This document shows, piece after piece, positions 39,069 through 50,691 of a stretch of DNA of 64,000 nt. Below the pieces are notes generated by a model. It had not been told where the DNA came from. It did not search any database and saw nothing but the letters and a program-made list of their open reading frames with translations. The stretch lies in contig CM045761.1 of the NCBI GenBank assembly GCA_025200525.1, positions 40,494,190 through 40,558,189 on the forward strand. Direction: 5' to 3'. The stretch's first letter is position 1; every line of letters begins with the position of its first letter. Made by a program: the position numbers and the translations under genes. Source of the DNA: Camellia lanceoleosa. Taxonomy: Eukaryota > Streptophyta > Magnoliopsida > Ericales > Theaceae.

Positions 39069-42000
39069 ATGGCTTCTTCTTCACCAGAAGTGCCAATCAT
39101 AGAGCGTGTGAGCTCATCCGTAGCCTTGAAAAGGCTCATTGACGTGGAATGTGAGAAGTACAAGGCTGGGAGGAAAAGCGCCATTGACGGGCGTATCTTT
39201 GTCCCTCGTCGTCATGAGCAGCAAGACTACGTGCTCGGGCCAATATTCAAGGAGATCCCTACTGAGCTCCCAGCTCTATATCCTCGTCTGGAAAACCAAT
39301 GTCTCCTTTATGAAGGTGGTCTCGATTGGAGGAACTGGAGAATCAATCGCCCTCACCGACGTTGGCCCACAACGAGACCGGAGTGGCAAGAATGGTATGA
39401 TCGAGTCATCCCTGCGAGGACACTGGACCTTCAAGAACTCTGCCTTCTCAATGCTCTCCGACTATCTAGGGTAACTCTCTCGGAGGACCCTTTCTTAAAC
39501 CCTGCTGCTTTATGTTTTTGGAACCCTATCTTCAATTTCTTTCAATTTAGATGTGGGATGATGGCTCTTACTGTTCTTGACATCAGCCATCTACTAGGAG
39601 TATCTCCTATTGGTACCCTCATTACACCAGATTTCCCTGACTTAACAGTCTCTTTTTCCCTCCCCTCTCTTAACTTATCTTACAGCGATTTTGTTAAAGC
39701 TGAGAATAAAAAAGAGGGCCCAAGAATCGATAAGGAATTCTTTTCCTTTTGTTATAATTGGCTTTGCAAATTTCTCTTCTGACCTCCTCTCAAAGAATCA
39801 TGCCTGAATTTGCTCCTCTTGCCAAAGCCTTTGTTTTGCAAAAAAGGGTAGCCTTAGCCCCATATATTCTAAGTCATGTATACAGAGTTTGTTCCCTCTT
39901 TTGCGAGAAGCCCTTAGATGCTAATCAAGGGGGGCCATTCTGGATCCTTTAGCTTTGGCTTTTTAGCCTATTTCTTGAATTACAATCCAAATGCCTTAAA
40001 TTTTCTAGGTTACACTCTCTTACTCATGGCATAAGACTGGCCAATGCTTCCCTTTATTCTTCTACTTTTGCCTTTTATTTCTCTTTCTTCCATCAACTAC
40101 CAGCCGCTCTTCCTATTCACCGTTTCCATCCCTTCGAGACCAACATAGGTCCAACTTGGTTGAGTCACTTCTTAAGTGACAGGCTCTGTGCTTCGCTTAT
40201 TCACAAGGACATATGGGCCTCCTTCGCTTCCTAGGAGTCGCTTATCGGGACCACGAACCCCAGAGCTTATAAATGTATAGCTGAGCCTTATTGTCCTGCC
40301 CAATTTGCTAGACAATTTGGTTTCACACAAGGGGTCCCAATACCTCTCTGCAGCAACACCAATCTGAGCCTTACCATGAGAGATCTGAAGGTTAGGAAGT
40401 CAAGGCTGGAGGAGGCAACCTTCAAATTCATAGATGACTTGGCTAGTTTTGAGTACACCTCTTTCATTCCTGAAGGTACCGTATTAAAGAGATACCAAAA
40501 TTGGTGGGAAAATAACATGGAAATCTATTTAGCCATTTCACTTCAAAACCTACTGGAGGTGTTAGATGTGCTGCCCAAGGTAGTAAATCGCCCCTTCCTC
40601 CATCAGGCCTCCTACAACCCAGTCCATCCCTGCTACATCAACTCCTTCGAAAGTCACTCGGGCTGCTTCAAAGAAAGGTATATGCCTTTGTTTTCTCTCT
40701 TTCGACTTCCTATACAATGTTGATTGTGTTATTCTTATTTTGTTTCTATATATATATATATATTTTTTGTGAAGGTGACCAGCAGCAAAAGAAGAGAAGA
40801 CTGCTTGATTCTGAAAAAACAACTGAGGTGCCAGAAGGAAAAGAAGAAGAAGAAAGAGAAACAGACCCAGAACACGAGTCATCTTTGACAAAAAGGAAAA
40901 AAGTGACTGACTTGTTTCAAGAGGAAACAACCGTTAGGGAGGTAGAGAAGGAATCTATTTCCGAATCTCGGTTCATGTTTGAGAGAAAAAATCTGAAGAA
41001 CAGACAATGCCAATTCAAAGAAAGAGGAGAAGAAAGATTACTGTCTCTCCTTCTGACTTTACTGAGGACTCTGATTCCGAGACAATTGCCCAAGCAATAG
41101 AAAAGAGAAGGAAAGTGACTGTTTCAACTACTGTCTTAGAAAAGAGAAGGAAAGAGGTGTTAGATGAGGCAGCTGCCAAGGCCGTAGACCAAGAACATTC
41201 CAAGGCCATAATTGTTTTCGAAAGGGCTGAGAGGAGACGGCAGCAACAAATTTTAAGAGAAGAAGCTGCTGCTGCCGATGTGTTACAAAGAGAAATAGTA
41301 AGAAGGCAACAGGCTGCCGAACATTACTCCCTTCACAGCTCTCCCATTAGTACAAATACCACTGGATCAAGTAATTTCTTTTACACTTCCGTTGTTTTTC
41401 CTTTGTCAACTTTTAATACTGAATTTTGACAGTCCTTTGTATTTCTTCCTCTTGCAGCAACAGCTACTGCATTCATCTTTCCAGCGAGGCCTCCCTTGAT
41501 TTCAGTTGAAGTTGACCAGATGCAACATGTGAAAACCATCCAAATCATGCTCCTACTCTCCAAGCCTATATTCGATATACCTTCTTTGAGTCCAAGCATC
41601 CCTGCGTCTCTTTTCCTTGGCTTAGAGCCATATCTCTCTTTTTTGACTTTTGATCTGCCTCAGTTTATTTCTTCTTCGAGCCTTGCTCTTCCTCCTTCCT
41701 TCTCAGAAATTCTAAGTGCTACTCCATCTCTAATGGCAGTTGATTCCTTTACAGATGGTACTGGCAGTCCTCCAATTCATAGTTCATCACCTTTGCCTAC
41801 TTCCAACCCCTCTTCTCTTGATTCATTGGTGGCCAAGACCATAGAGGCTGCCAAAGATGCTCCTTTCACTTCTCCTATCTCCATGCAATCCTTTGGGCCT
41901 TTCACCACAACACTCTCTGCACCGTTCATGTCTATGGATGAGGTAGACATCTTTGAAGCCAGACTGGCTAGTTTCTTCGACATACCCTCTACTTCTCCAT

Positions 42001-42641
42001 CATTCAATGCTGAAGCTGAGCCATTAGTCTTGGCTGACTCCTTGCTAGAGATTTTTGAGAGTTTTTCCTTCAGCAGCAAGCTTTCTGCACCTTTGATAGA
42101 CATGGACACATGCCTAGAATTGCTAATTTCTTTTTCAAGGATTCCCTTCGAGGTTCTGCAAAGGCCAATAATCAAAAATGGGTTCCTTCAATCTTTGCCA
42201 AAATTGCCGAGCGATCGCATGAATGCTTCAAGTCATCTATCTCAGGCAGCAGCTACTGTTGACTTCTATCTCAACATTTGTCATGCTGCTAAGGCTGCAG
42301 ATGAGAAGCTAGCTAGGGACCAGAGTTTTGTTTCTCAAGTGCATACTGAAGTATCAACTCTGAAAGAACAACACTCTTTTGCCTCCCACTTTCGAGTGCA
42401 ACTGCTGGAGAAGAAAGCTCAGTTTGAAGAGGAATTAGCTGCAGTAAACCAAGCCTTGGTTCGAACTGATACCAAATTGCACATCACCAACCAAGGGCTG
42501 GCTGATCGAAAAGAGGACATGGCTGCAACTATTCAACTGTTTCCATCACTTAGTAATAGGAAATCTACTGTTCAAAAACAATTAAGACATTGTAATGATT
42601 TCTGGGCCAATTTGTGGCACAATGTACTCAATTCTTTATAA
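39069..42641 (+). pseudogene. Tat antisense ORF B: plant mobile domain (PMD)-like protein
   Basis: Starts at ATG 39069. The first part to about 39780 holds DLQELCLLNALRLSR, NPAALCFWNPIFNFFQFRCG and TVLDISHLLGVSPIG, the layout of a plant mobile domain (PF10536 family: MAIN/MAIL1 proteins and TE-borne copies). After a frameshift near 39780 it continues in the next frame (TSSQRIMPEFAPLAKAF, then VALAPYILSHVYRV) to about 40678, with TAG at 39950 and 40232. A likely intron (40679-40774) leads to a Lys/Glu-rich nuclear-type stretch, a frameshift near 41005, a second likely intron (41370-41457), and a long Ser/Pro-rich then coiled-coil C-terminus (to 42641). PMD proteins act in gene and TE silencing in plants. 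This copy looks decayed. Confidence 0.75.
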
Positions 42642-42727
42642 AAGAACAACTTTTGTCAATCATTCGAGTAGTCTTATGTTTTTGTATTTAATGTTTATTC
42701 TGTTCCTTGTGTTTCCCAAATGGTTGG

Positions 42728-45090
42728 TATAACAACCCCCATACTGTTTACCGATAAATTACTGAATTACATACTGATTACTGCTAAACTGGACTGCTTA
42801 TGACTGATAATTGAACTAACTGAAGTACTGAACGGACTGATTGAAAACTAGAACTGAATTGACTGAGCATGTCTATTGTACTGCATTCTTATCTATTCGA
42901 TTATTCAATTATCTGTTCGTGTTTTTATGTTTAAATTGTAAATTGAAGGCCTTATCGACGGCCGAACTGAGAATTGTTTAGTGTTTCATGATCAGTAGAA
43001 TTTTTGTGATTTAATGGTATACTTATTTGAAATGATGTAATTAGGTATAACTAAATTAGATCAAATGGATTAAGTTATTTGAATTGGTGTAATTACCAAA
43101 ATGCCACCTAGTGGCCACTACTTTAGACAAATTTGAGTCTTGTATATACTTAGGCAACTACTCCTCAGCCCCTTATTCTTGCTATAGCCGACCTTAGGGT
43201 AAGAGAGGGAGAGAATTAAGAGGGAATTGGGTTCAACTTGTAGAATTGCTTGGAAATTGAAGATTGATTTCGAAATTGTGCTTCCATCCTTGAATACAAG
43301 ACTTAGGTAAGAGAATTCATCCCTCTAATTGTGACTTTAAGTTAAGACTTGCATGGTTCATGCTTCATTATGGAATTAAGTCATGTTTTAGTGCAAATGA
43401 GTTGAATTGTAGCTTAGTTCATGCATGCATGGGTGAAATGTTGCAATTTGAGTTGAGTTCATGGTAAATTGTACATGCATGTTCATAATTAGGCTTGAGT
43501 CCATGATTTCACCATGTTCTTAAAGAAATGAGTTCATTTGAACAAGCTTTGAAACTTTAATTTGGTTAAATTTCATGCATGACATGTTTGGAGATTATTC
43601 TTGAAAATGGGTTTGAATATGGTTTTAATTGACTCACCTTTGGGGCTTGAATTCATAAATTGAGCTTTGAAACTTGTTATACATTGAATTTAGATATGTT
43701 TTCCAGAATTTGGGCCCAAGATGTCGAGTTTGGAGTGATAGAATGCTTGGTTTGAGCTTGGGAGGCAAATCTGGAAATTCCAGATTTGGCTTCCTCGCTC
43801 GAGCGAGCACGTTTGTCCAAGGCTCCGCTCGAGCGACCATCGAGCGACCATCGCGCGTAAAATCACAGCATCCAGTATTTTTACTGTTTCGACAGACCGC
43901 TCGAGCGAAGGATTTCTCGCTCGAGCGAAGCCTTTGATTTTGGAAGCTCGCTCGAGCGAAGGAAGGCTCGCTCGAGCGAGGCTTCTATTTTCAGCAAACT
44001 TTGCAAAATGTTTTCTAAGTGTATTTTTGCATCATCATCCCATTCTAGGCATCCTTAGGCCTAGTTGAAGGCATCTTAATGAGGATATAGATGTAGAACA
44101 CACCAAGGCAAATTAGGGATTAAGTTATGATATTTCCCAACTGTGTACCTTAGTGTGTGTTCAACCTGTGAACTGTGTAGGGTTGGCGACTGGGGAGACA
44201 CACTCTAGCATACTGTAGCCCAAACTCTGTGAGTAACAATTGTGTAAAGATATGTTCAACTGAGAATGTTTTCATCGCTTAAGCAGGCTGCTTTCAAGTA
44301 ATTATTATTAATTAATTGAATGTGTGTCCTATATTCTGAAATGTATTATGGCATCCTTAGCAACTATTGTATACTATTATTGCTACTGTTACAGAGATCT
44401 CTGTCGGTTCCCTCATGGGACCACTACTGTTTACTGATTGATGGCCATCATTACTGTCCGGTCTTTAAGACCTACTGTTTACTGCTATGCTAATGGATGT
44501 ACCACATATGACTGAATAACTGTTCTGACTGAAAGACTGAAATACTGTTAAATGAACTGTTTTCATTACTGTAAGGACATTTCATTCTTAACCTCTTTAC
44601 GCATTATGTTATTCATTGGGCTTTAGCTCATTGTTTATATATATATATGTAGGTGCTCAGCCACCAGATCGGAGCTAGGAGCGTGGGTTAGACTCCAGTT
44701 TTGTCAAGCCAACCTTTATGCCTCACTGCGAGGTTCCGAGTTGCCATGCTATGGCTTTGGGGTGTTATGTTTTTCCCCCGTCTGTCTCCGTACTATTTTG
44801 GATTACTGTATAGATCGGCCGCCTACTAACTGCATCAAGTATCAAAGGATTAGGTCCTGTCAGTATGATCAGTAAATTTTGTATAGATCTGATTACGGAC
44901 GTGTGAATGCATGAAAAATCTTTTTGGCATACAGACTGTCACAGCTCATTGGACATTATTCATTTACTGTATTGGCTTCCGCCAGGCCCTATACTGCTTT
45001 CTTGTATCAGACATCATAGCAAGCCTTGGTAATCTCGGATTCTTGGCGATTCTGATGCTAAACCCATAGGGTCGGGTTTGGGTCGTGACA
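42728..45090 (+). mobile_element. Solo LTR nested at the 3' end of Tat pol
   Basis: Starts TATAACAACCCCC (expected TG changed to TA) and ends GGTCGTGACA. Flanks GTTGG (42723-42727) and GTTGA (45091-45095) match at four of five bases. Termini resemble the family at 61756, but the body differs and is longer (2363 bp). It contains a field of GCTCGAGC palindromes at 43790-43985. It cuts pol just before its stop and replaces the last codons. Confidence 0.85.
43790..43985. repeat. Cluster of CGCTCGAGCG palindromes
   Basis: At least five copies of GCTCGAGCGA-type palindromes, plus partial ATCGAGCGACC repeats, in about 195 bases. GC- and CpG-rich against an AT-rich LTR. Confidence 0.85.
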
Positions 45091-48000
45091 GTTGAAAAAT
45101 AAGGTTTCAAATATCTGCCGTTAATCTTTTTGGGATGTACATACCCATTCAAATTTCTCAAATGGTATGCTCTAAAAGGCAGAACTCTATGAATTTGATA
45201 TGGTCCTTCCCAATTAGGTGACCATTTGCCAAACTTGTGGGTTTTAATTCCTATTGGGAGTATTGTTTTCCATACCAAATCACCTTCATCGAAACCAATG
45301 TGCTTGACTTTCTTATTATAATTCTTGGCTGCTTTCTTCTTTTGGAAAAGAATGCTATTTAATGCCAAAATTTTGGCTTCATCTATGCCTTTTAATTCCA
45401 AGCACATACTTTGATGGTACTGCTCAGGATTTAACTGATCTTGGCATTTTACTCTCAAAGATTTAACATTAATTTCCACAGGTAAAACTGCATCATGCCC
45501 ATATACTAAGGCATAAGGAGTAACTCCTGTGCTTGACCTTGGGGAGGTTCTGTAAGCCCACAAAACATCCAACAAAAGGTTATGCCAATCCCTAGGATTA
45601 TCCTCCACAACCTTTTGTATACCTTTTTTCAAGGATTTATTGGATGATTCAGCTTGACCATTGGCTTGTGCATAATAGGGTGTGAAATTAACAAGGCTAA
45701 TTCCAAATTCTGCCACAAAGGACTTCACCATTCTCCCATCGAACACAGTCCCATTATCTACAGTAATGGTTTGTGGGATGCCAAATCTATAGATCAAGTC
45801 TTTAATGAACCCAATGACCTCTGTTTGGTCTTCAGCCTTATATGGCTTGGCTTCGACCCACTTAGTGAAGTAATCAGTAGCCACTAGAATGAAACAATGA
45901 TGCTTCGAAGAAGGTGGGTGTATTTTTCCCATCATATCCATGGTCCACCCTCTAAATGGCCAAGGTTTCACTACTGCATGTAGGTCAGTTATGAGCACAT
46001 GCCTTATTGTACCATGCTTTTGACATGCCTGGCAACCCTTTGCATATTCTATGCAGTCTTTAAGAATAGTTGGCCAATAGTAGGAATGCCTTCGAAGCAA
46101 CCATCTCATCTTCACACCAGGTTGATGAGCACCACAAATGCCTTCATGAACCTCAGCCATAGCTGTTAATGCTTCTTTTGGGCCTAAACATTCCAACAAT
46201 AAGCCATCTTCCCCCTTTTTATAGAGAGCATTACCATATACCATATATTGCATGGATTGCAATTCGACTCTTCTGCTGGCCTTCGAAGATGGACCAGCCA
46301 AATACTGCATTATTGGATGTCTCCAATCTTGTTCTTGTAAGTCATTATAATTGACTTCCAAGATCACATTCCTTTTATTCAAAGGTTGTATTAATCTCTG
46401 ATATGTTGTTTGGCTTATGTCCCTTTGGGTATTATCCCTTCTCTTGAAGTTCGAAGCTTTTTGAGCCACATCATTAGCTCTATTGTTCAAGAATCTTGGA
46501 ACATGGGTTACATTTGCTATTTGAAACTGAGAAAGCAGATGTAATGCAACAACATAATATGATAGGATGCTTATGCTTTGACACTTGAAAATCCCTTTCA
46601 CTTGGTTAACCACCAATTGAGAGTCCCCAAATATGTCAACTGCATGTACTTGTAATCCAATGAGGATTTCTAGTCCCACTATTAAGGCTTCATATTCGGC
46701 CTGGTTATTGGAACAAATGGCTTCATCCACTCTGAAACCATGTGTGGTTTCTACCCCTTGTGGAGATTTAATCACAACACCAATTCCAATTAAGCCATTA
46801 GCTTTCGATCCATCAAACCACATCTGCCATGGCTCAACATTAGCCATACCAAGCTCCATTATCTCTTGGCTTTCTGTTTGAGATGGATGATCTGCTAGAA
46901 AATTGGCTAAAACTTGCCCTTTTACTGCCCTTTGAGGGACATATTCTAGATGAAATTCTGATATGGCTAGTATCCACTTGCCAATTCTTCCCCTCAACAT
47001 AGGTCTAGATAACATGTATTTAACTAAATCTGTGGTTGCAATTACCAAGACAGTTGTAGGTAAAAGATAATATCTTAATTTCATTACAGCAAAATACATA
47101 GCAAGACATAGCTTTTCAATAGCTGAATATTTACATTCACAAGAATTTAAAAACCTACTAAAGTAATAAATAGCTTGCTCTTTGCCTTCTTCATTGTCTT
47201 GGGCTAAGAAAGCTCCCAATGAATCTTCTGCTGCAGCTATGTACAACTTCAAAGGCTTGTTCCCCTTTGGTGGCATCAGCACTAGAGGGTTGGCCAAGTA
47301 GGCTTTGATACCTTCGAAAGCACTTTGATGCTCTGCTGTCCACACAAATTCCTCTTCATCTTTTAGCCTTAACAAGGAAGAAAATACTTTAGTCTTCCCT
47401 GCAGTGTTAGAAATGAACCTTCGAAGAAAGTTAACCTGCCCCAGGAACCTTTGTAATTCTTTCTTACTTGATGGAGGCCTGGCTTCAATGATGGCTTTAG
47501 CTTTATTCTGATCAATCTGTATTCCTTCCTTGTGCACTACATAACCAAAGAAGTTTCCAGATGATACACCAAAAGCACACTTAAGAGGATTAAGTTTCAA
47601 CTTGAACTTCCTCATTCTTTCGAAAGCTGCTTCTAAATGAAACAAATGCTCATCCATGGACTGGGATTTCACCACAATGTCATCAATATAACACTCTAGA
47701 TACCCTCCAATGAGATCATGAAAGATAGTGTTTATAGCCCTCTGATATGTAGCCCCAGCATTCTTCAGACCAAATGGCATTTTAACCCATTCGAATGTGC
47801 CAATATTCCCAGGACATCTGAATGCTGTCTTGTGGATATCCTCCTCTGCAATGCATATTTGGTTATAACCAGAGTGGCCATCTATCATTGATAAAACTTG
47901 ATGCCCTGCTGAACTGTCTACCAGCAGATCCACTATAGGCATAGGGTACTCATCTTTAGGAGTTGCTAGATTTATGTTTCTAAAATCGATGCATACCCTC

Positions 48001-48711
48001 ATTTTGCCATTCTTCTTAACTACAGGCACAATATTAGATAGCCATTCAACATACCTGGCTGTCCTAATAAAGTCTGCCTTGAATAGTTTAAGAATTTCTT
48101 CCTTGACCTTCTGAATTACTTCTGGACTCATCCTTCTTGGTTTCTGCTTGTATGGCTTGAAATTAGGCTTCATAGGGAGCCTATGTTCCACTAATGATCT
48201 ATCAAATCCTGGCATTTCATTATAAGACCATGCAAAGCAATCTTTGTATTTCTTTAGAACAACCAATAACTGGTCTCTGTCCAAAACATTCAAGCAAGTA
48301 CTTATATAGGTGGGCTGCTGCACAGAACCTTCCTCTAAATTCACTTCTTCTAAGAGGTCTTGTGTCTGAGAACTCATTGAAGCTTCTTCTTTGGTTTCTT
48401 CAACCTTCGAAGCAATCTTTTCGCCTTGTTCTGCTCCTAGGTTCTTTAATTCGACATCTCTGCCCTCTTCCTCATAGACAAAATCTGTCCACAAGGCGTC
48501 TTTTTCCTGTATCTCTTGAATTTTTGTTTCAATGTCCAATGCACAGTATTTCCCAAGGGTCAAACTTCTGACCTGTTGCTGCTCTTGTTTACAGCCAATT
48601 ATCATGGCCTCTCTCTCCTACTTTTGTACTTTCTGGACTATTGCTTTTACGTCCAATGATGAGAATTTAATCAGAGCCAAGGACTTGGCTTCTCGTTCTT
48701 CACCTCTTTGC

Positions 48712-49350
48712 CTATAACCAGGCATCATTGTCATCTTTCACAACAACCTCTTCATCAACACTTTCTTGGACTAAGTGCTTCAGGTGTGTCACTTCCTCAT
48801 CAGCCGTCACTTCGGCTGAGCCATCAGCTTTCCTCAGTATACTGAGTGGTGTCACTCCCTCAATATACAACTTGGCTTCTGCAAAGTTTGCACAGGCTAT
48901 GAAGGGTTGAGGATCTGCATCAATTTCCTCTGTCTCTCCATTGCCCAAAGCCATCATGATTTTCTGATGCAAAGAGGAAGGCACACATTTGTTAGTGTGG
49001 ATCCAATCTCTCCCAAGTAAAGCATTATATTTAGCATTGCTGTCGATTACGAAGAATGCTGTCATACAGTCCCTAGTTCCCATACTCAAGTTAATGGGCA
49101 GAATCCCTTGAGCCATCTGTTTATCTCCAGCAAAACCAGCGATGGTTGTGCTGGTTGGGATCAACCTGGGATTCTTCTTACCTAGTTTCTTCAAAGAAGA
49201 TTTCGGTAATAAGTTTACCGCTGCCCCATTGTCTATTAGGACTCGGTTCAACTGTATCCCATCAAAGAAAGCCTTGATGTACAAAGGCTTGACATGTTGG
49301 GTCATAGAATTCGAGGGATATTCAAAAGGATATGAGAGGTTAATGCTCAC
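48712..49350 (-). pseudogene. Tat protease segment
   Basis: Aspartic protease region with active site VLIDNGAAVNLLP (DNGA in place of DSGA, common in Tat elements) and LLGRDWIH downstream. A frameshift at about 49350 separates it from upstream sequence and a stop at 48712 from the RT frame. Confidence 0.85.
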
Positions 49351-50691
49351 CTCTTCCTCGCTATTGGAGTAGCCATTCCAGGAGCATCCTGTACCATACT
49401 CACTTGTGACTCTTCACTAGAGACAGGAATTGGATCCATGTCTTGGTCACCCTGGTCCTCATTTCCAGCCTGGAATTCATGAGGCAATATATGTACCATA
49501 TTGACTGATACAGAGGGAAATGAGCCAAATTGGATGGCTGGCTGTACCTTCTTCCTCTCTTGGCTACCTTGCTCAGTGTCTTCAGCAACATCCTCCATGC
49601 TGCACTCTGGTACTTCATTGATAACTGATCCCTTCGAAGGATCCTTCTCAACTGGTTCTTCAGTCAGAAATGTTTGTTCACCATGAAGGCTTCAACATTT
49701 CTTCTTCGCCATTTCCTTCTTTTGGCTCATGCCAATCTCTTCTTCCGTTTCGCTATCACTTTCCATCGAGCCTTCTCCAACCCCGCCAAACTAGACTTCT
49801 CTTGGCCTTTAGTTCGTAATGAACCAGGCCAATCGTTTCTCTGCTACAAACCACTTTGCTTTGTAGAGTCGGTTTTGGAGTATGGTCTGACTTCGAAGTT
49901 TTCTTTTCTTTTGTCTTGACCAGTGAAGAACTCTCTCCACTTTCTTTCAGATCTTGCTGGTACTGGGTGTACCTGTGCTGAATCTTCCTCCTTTATGATC
50001 TGGAAATAACTGGAACCATATTTGGTTCCTTTGTCTTTGGGTGTTTCAACAATACCCAGTTGTTCGGAGCCACCAAAGGAGGCTTGACCATCTTGCCTAG
50101 GATTCCAACATCTCTCCTGGCAGACACTTCCCTAGGTTTGTTTTGCATTACAAACTACTCTGGAACTCCAGGTACCCAAGAGCTTACTGACTCAGATGTT
50201 GAATCACCTTTTTCTACCTTCGAAGCCATCTTCGAAACTGGCTGTGGAGGTAAGTGCTTGGTTCTGGTCTCATGTTTCGAGCCTGATTCTGGCCTTTGAT
50301 GGAGGTGGCCACTTTCTGTTCTGTGTGAGGTTGGTCTAAGGGGCCAATCTCTGGCTTTAGTCCCATAACCTGAACTTCTCTCTAATCTTCTTTCAGAATG
50401 TTTGCTCTCCATTCTGTAGTAATTAAGTGGCCTAGACTCATACAAAGGCCTCTTGCCTTTAGCATGTATTCTGTCAACTGCAGGCTCAACCACTAATGGT
50501 CGCTGCCTATCACTAGCCGGATACGGCCTTTTATTGTAAGCGTTGGTTGATTTAGGACGTCTCTGAACATCTCTATAGTATTGCTTCCCATCAATTGGAA
50601 GCCCCTTCAACCATTTGTAGCTTAGTCTCAGATCCGACACATCCTTCGTGACATACCGCTTCCAAGGAATCGTCATCCAAGATTTCTTCAT
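49351..50691 (-). pseudogene. Tat gag-protease linker, frameshifted
   Basis: Two readable parts: 50691-50155, an Arg/Pro-rich 178-aa reading whose ATG overlaps the gag stop (ATGA), and 49598-49347, with SVNMVHILPHEFQAG, a stretch seen before the protease in Tat elements. They are in different frames, and 50154-49600 has no clear frame. Whether the ATGA overlap is a real stop-start coupling or chance decay is unclear. Confidence 0.6.

Larger units (their letters stand above)
42695..48605 (-). pseudogene. pol: Tat pol: RT, two RNase H domains, integrase
   Basis: The main frame runs 48605 to 45096, then is split by the solo LTR; the original last codons lie at 42722-42695, ending in TAA at 42697-42695. 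Domains in order: RT with VCIDFRNIN, MPFGLKNAGATYQ and the catalytic YIDD (near 47690); classic RNase H with CKYSAIEKLCLAM; a second archaeal-type RNase H with MWFDGSKANG and NNQAEYEALIVGL; integrase with the HHCC zinc finger (HEGICGAHQPG, CQACQKHG) and the D,D,E core (WTMDMMGKI, TVDNGTVFDG, AESSNKSLKKG). No chromodomain. The double RNase H marks the Tat lineage. A TAG lies in frame just upstream of 48605, so the link to protease is broken. Pol and ORF B end 53 bases apart, tail to tail. Confidence 0.93.

Noticed and set aside
41777..42175. Minus-strand ORFs opposite ORF B
   Set aside because: Antisense shadows of the Ser-rich coding part; no independent support.
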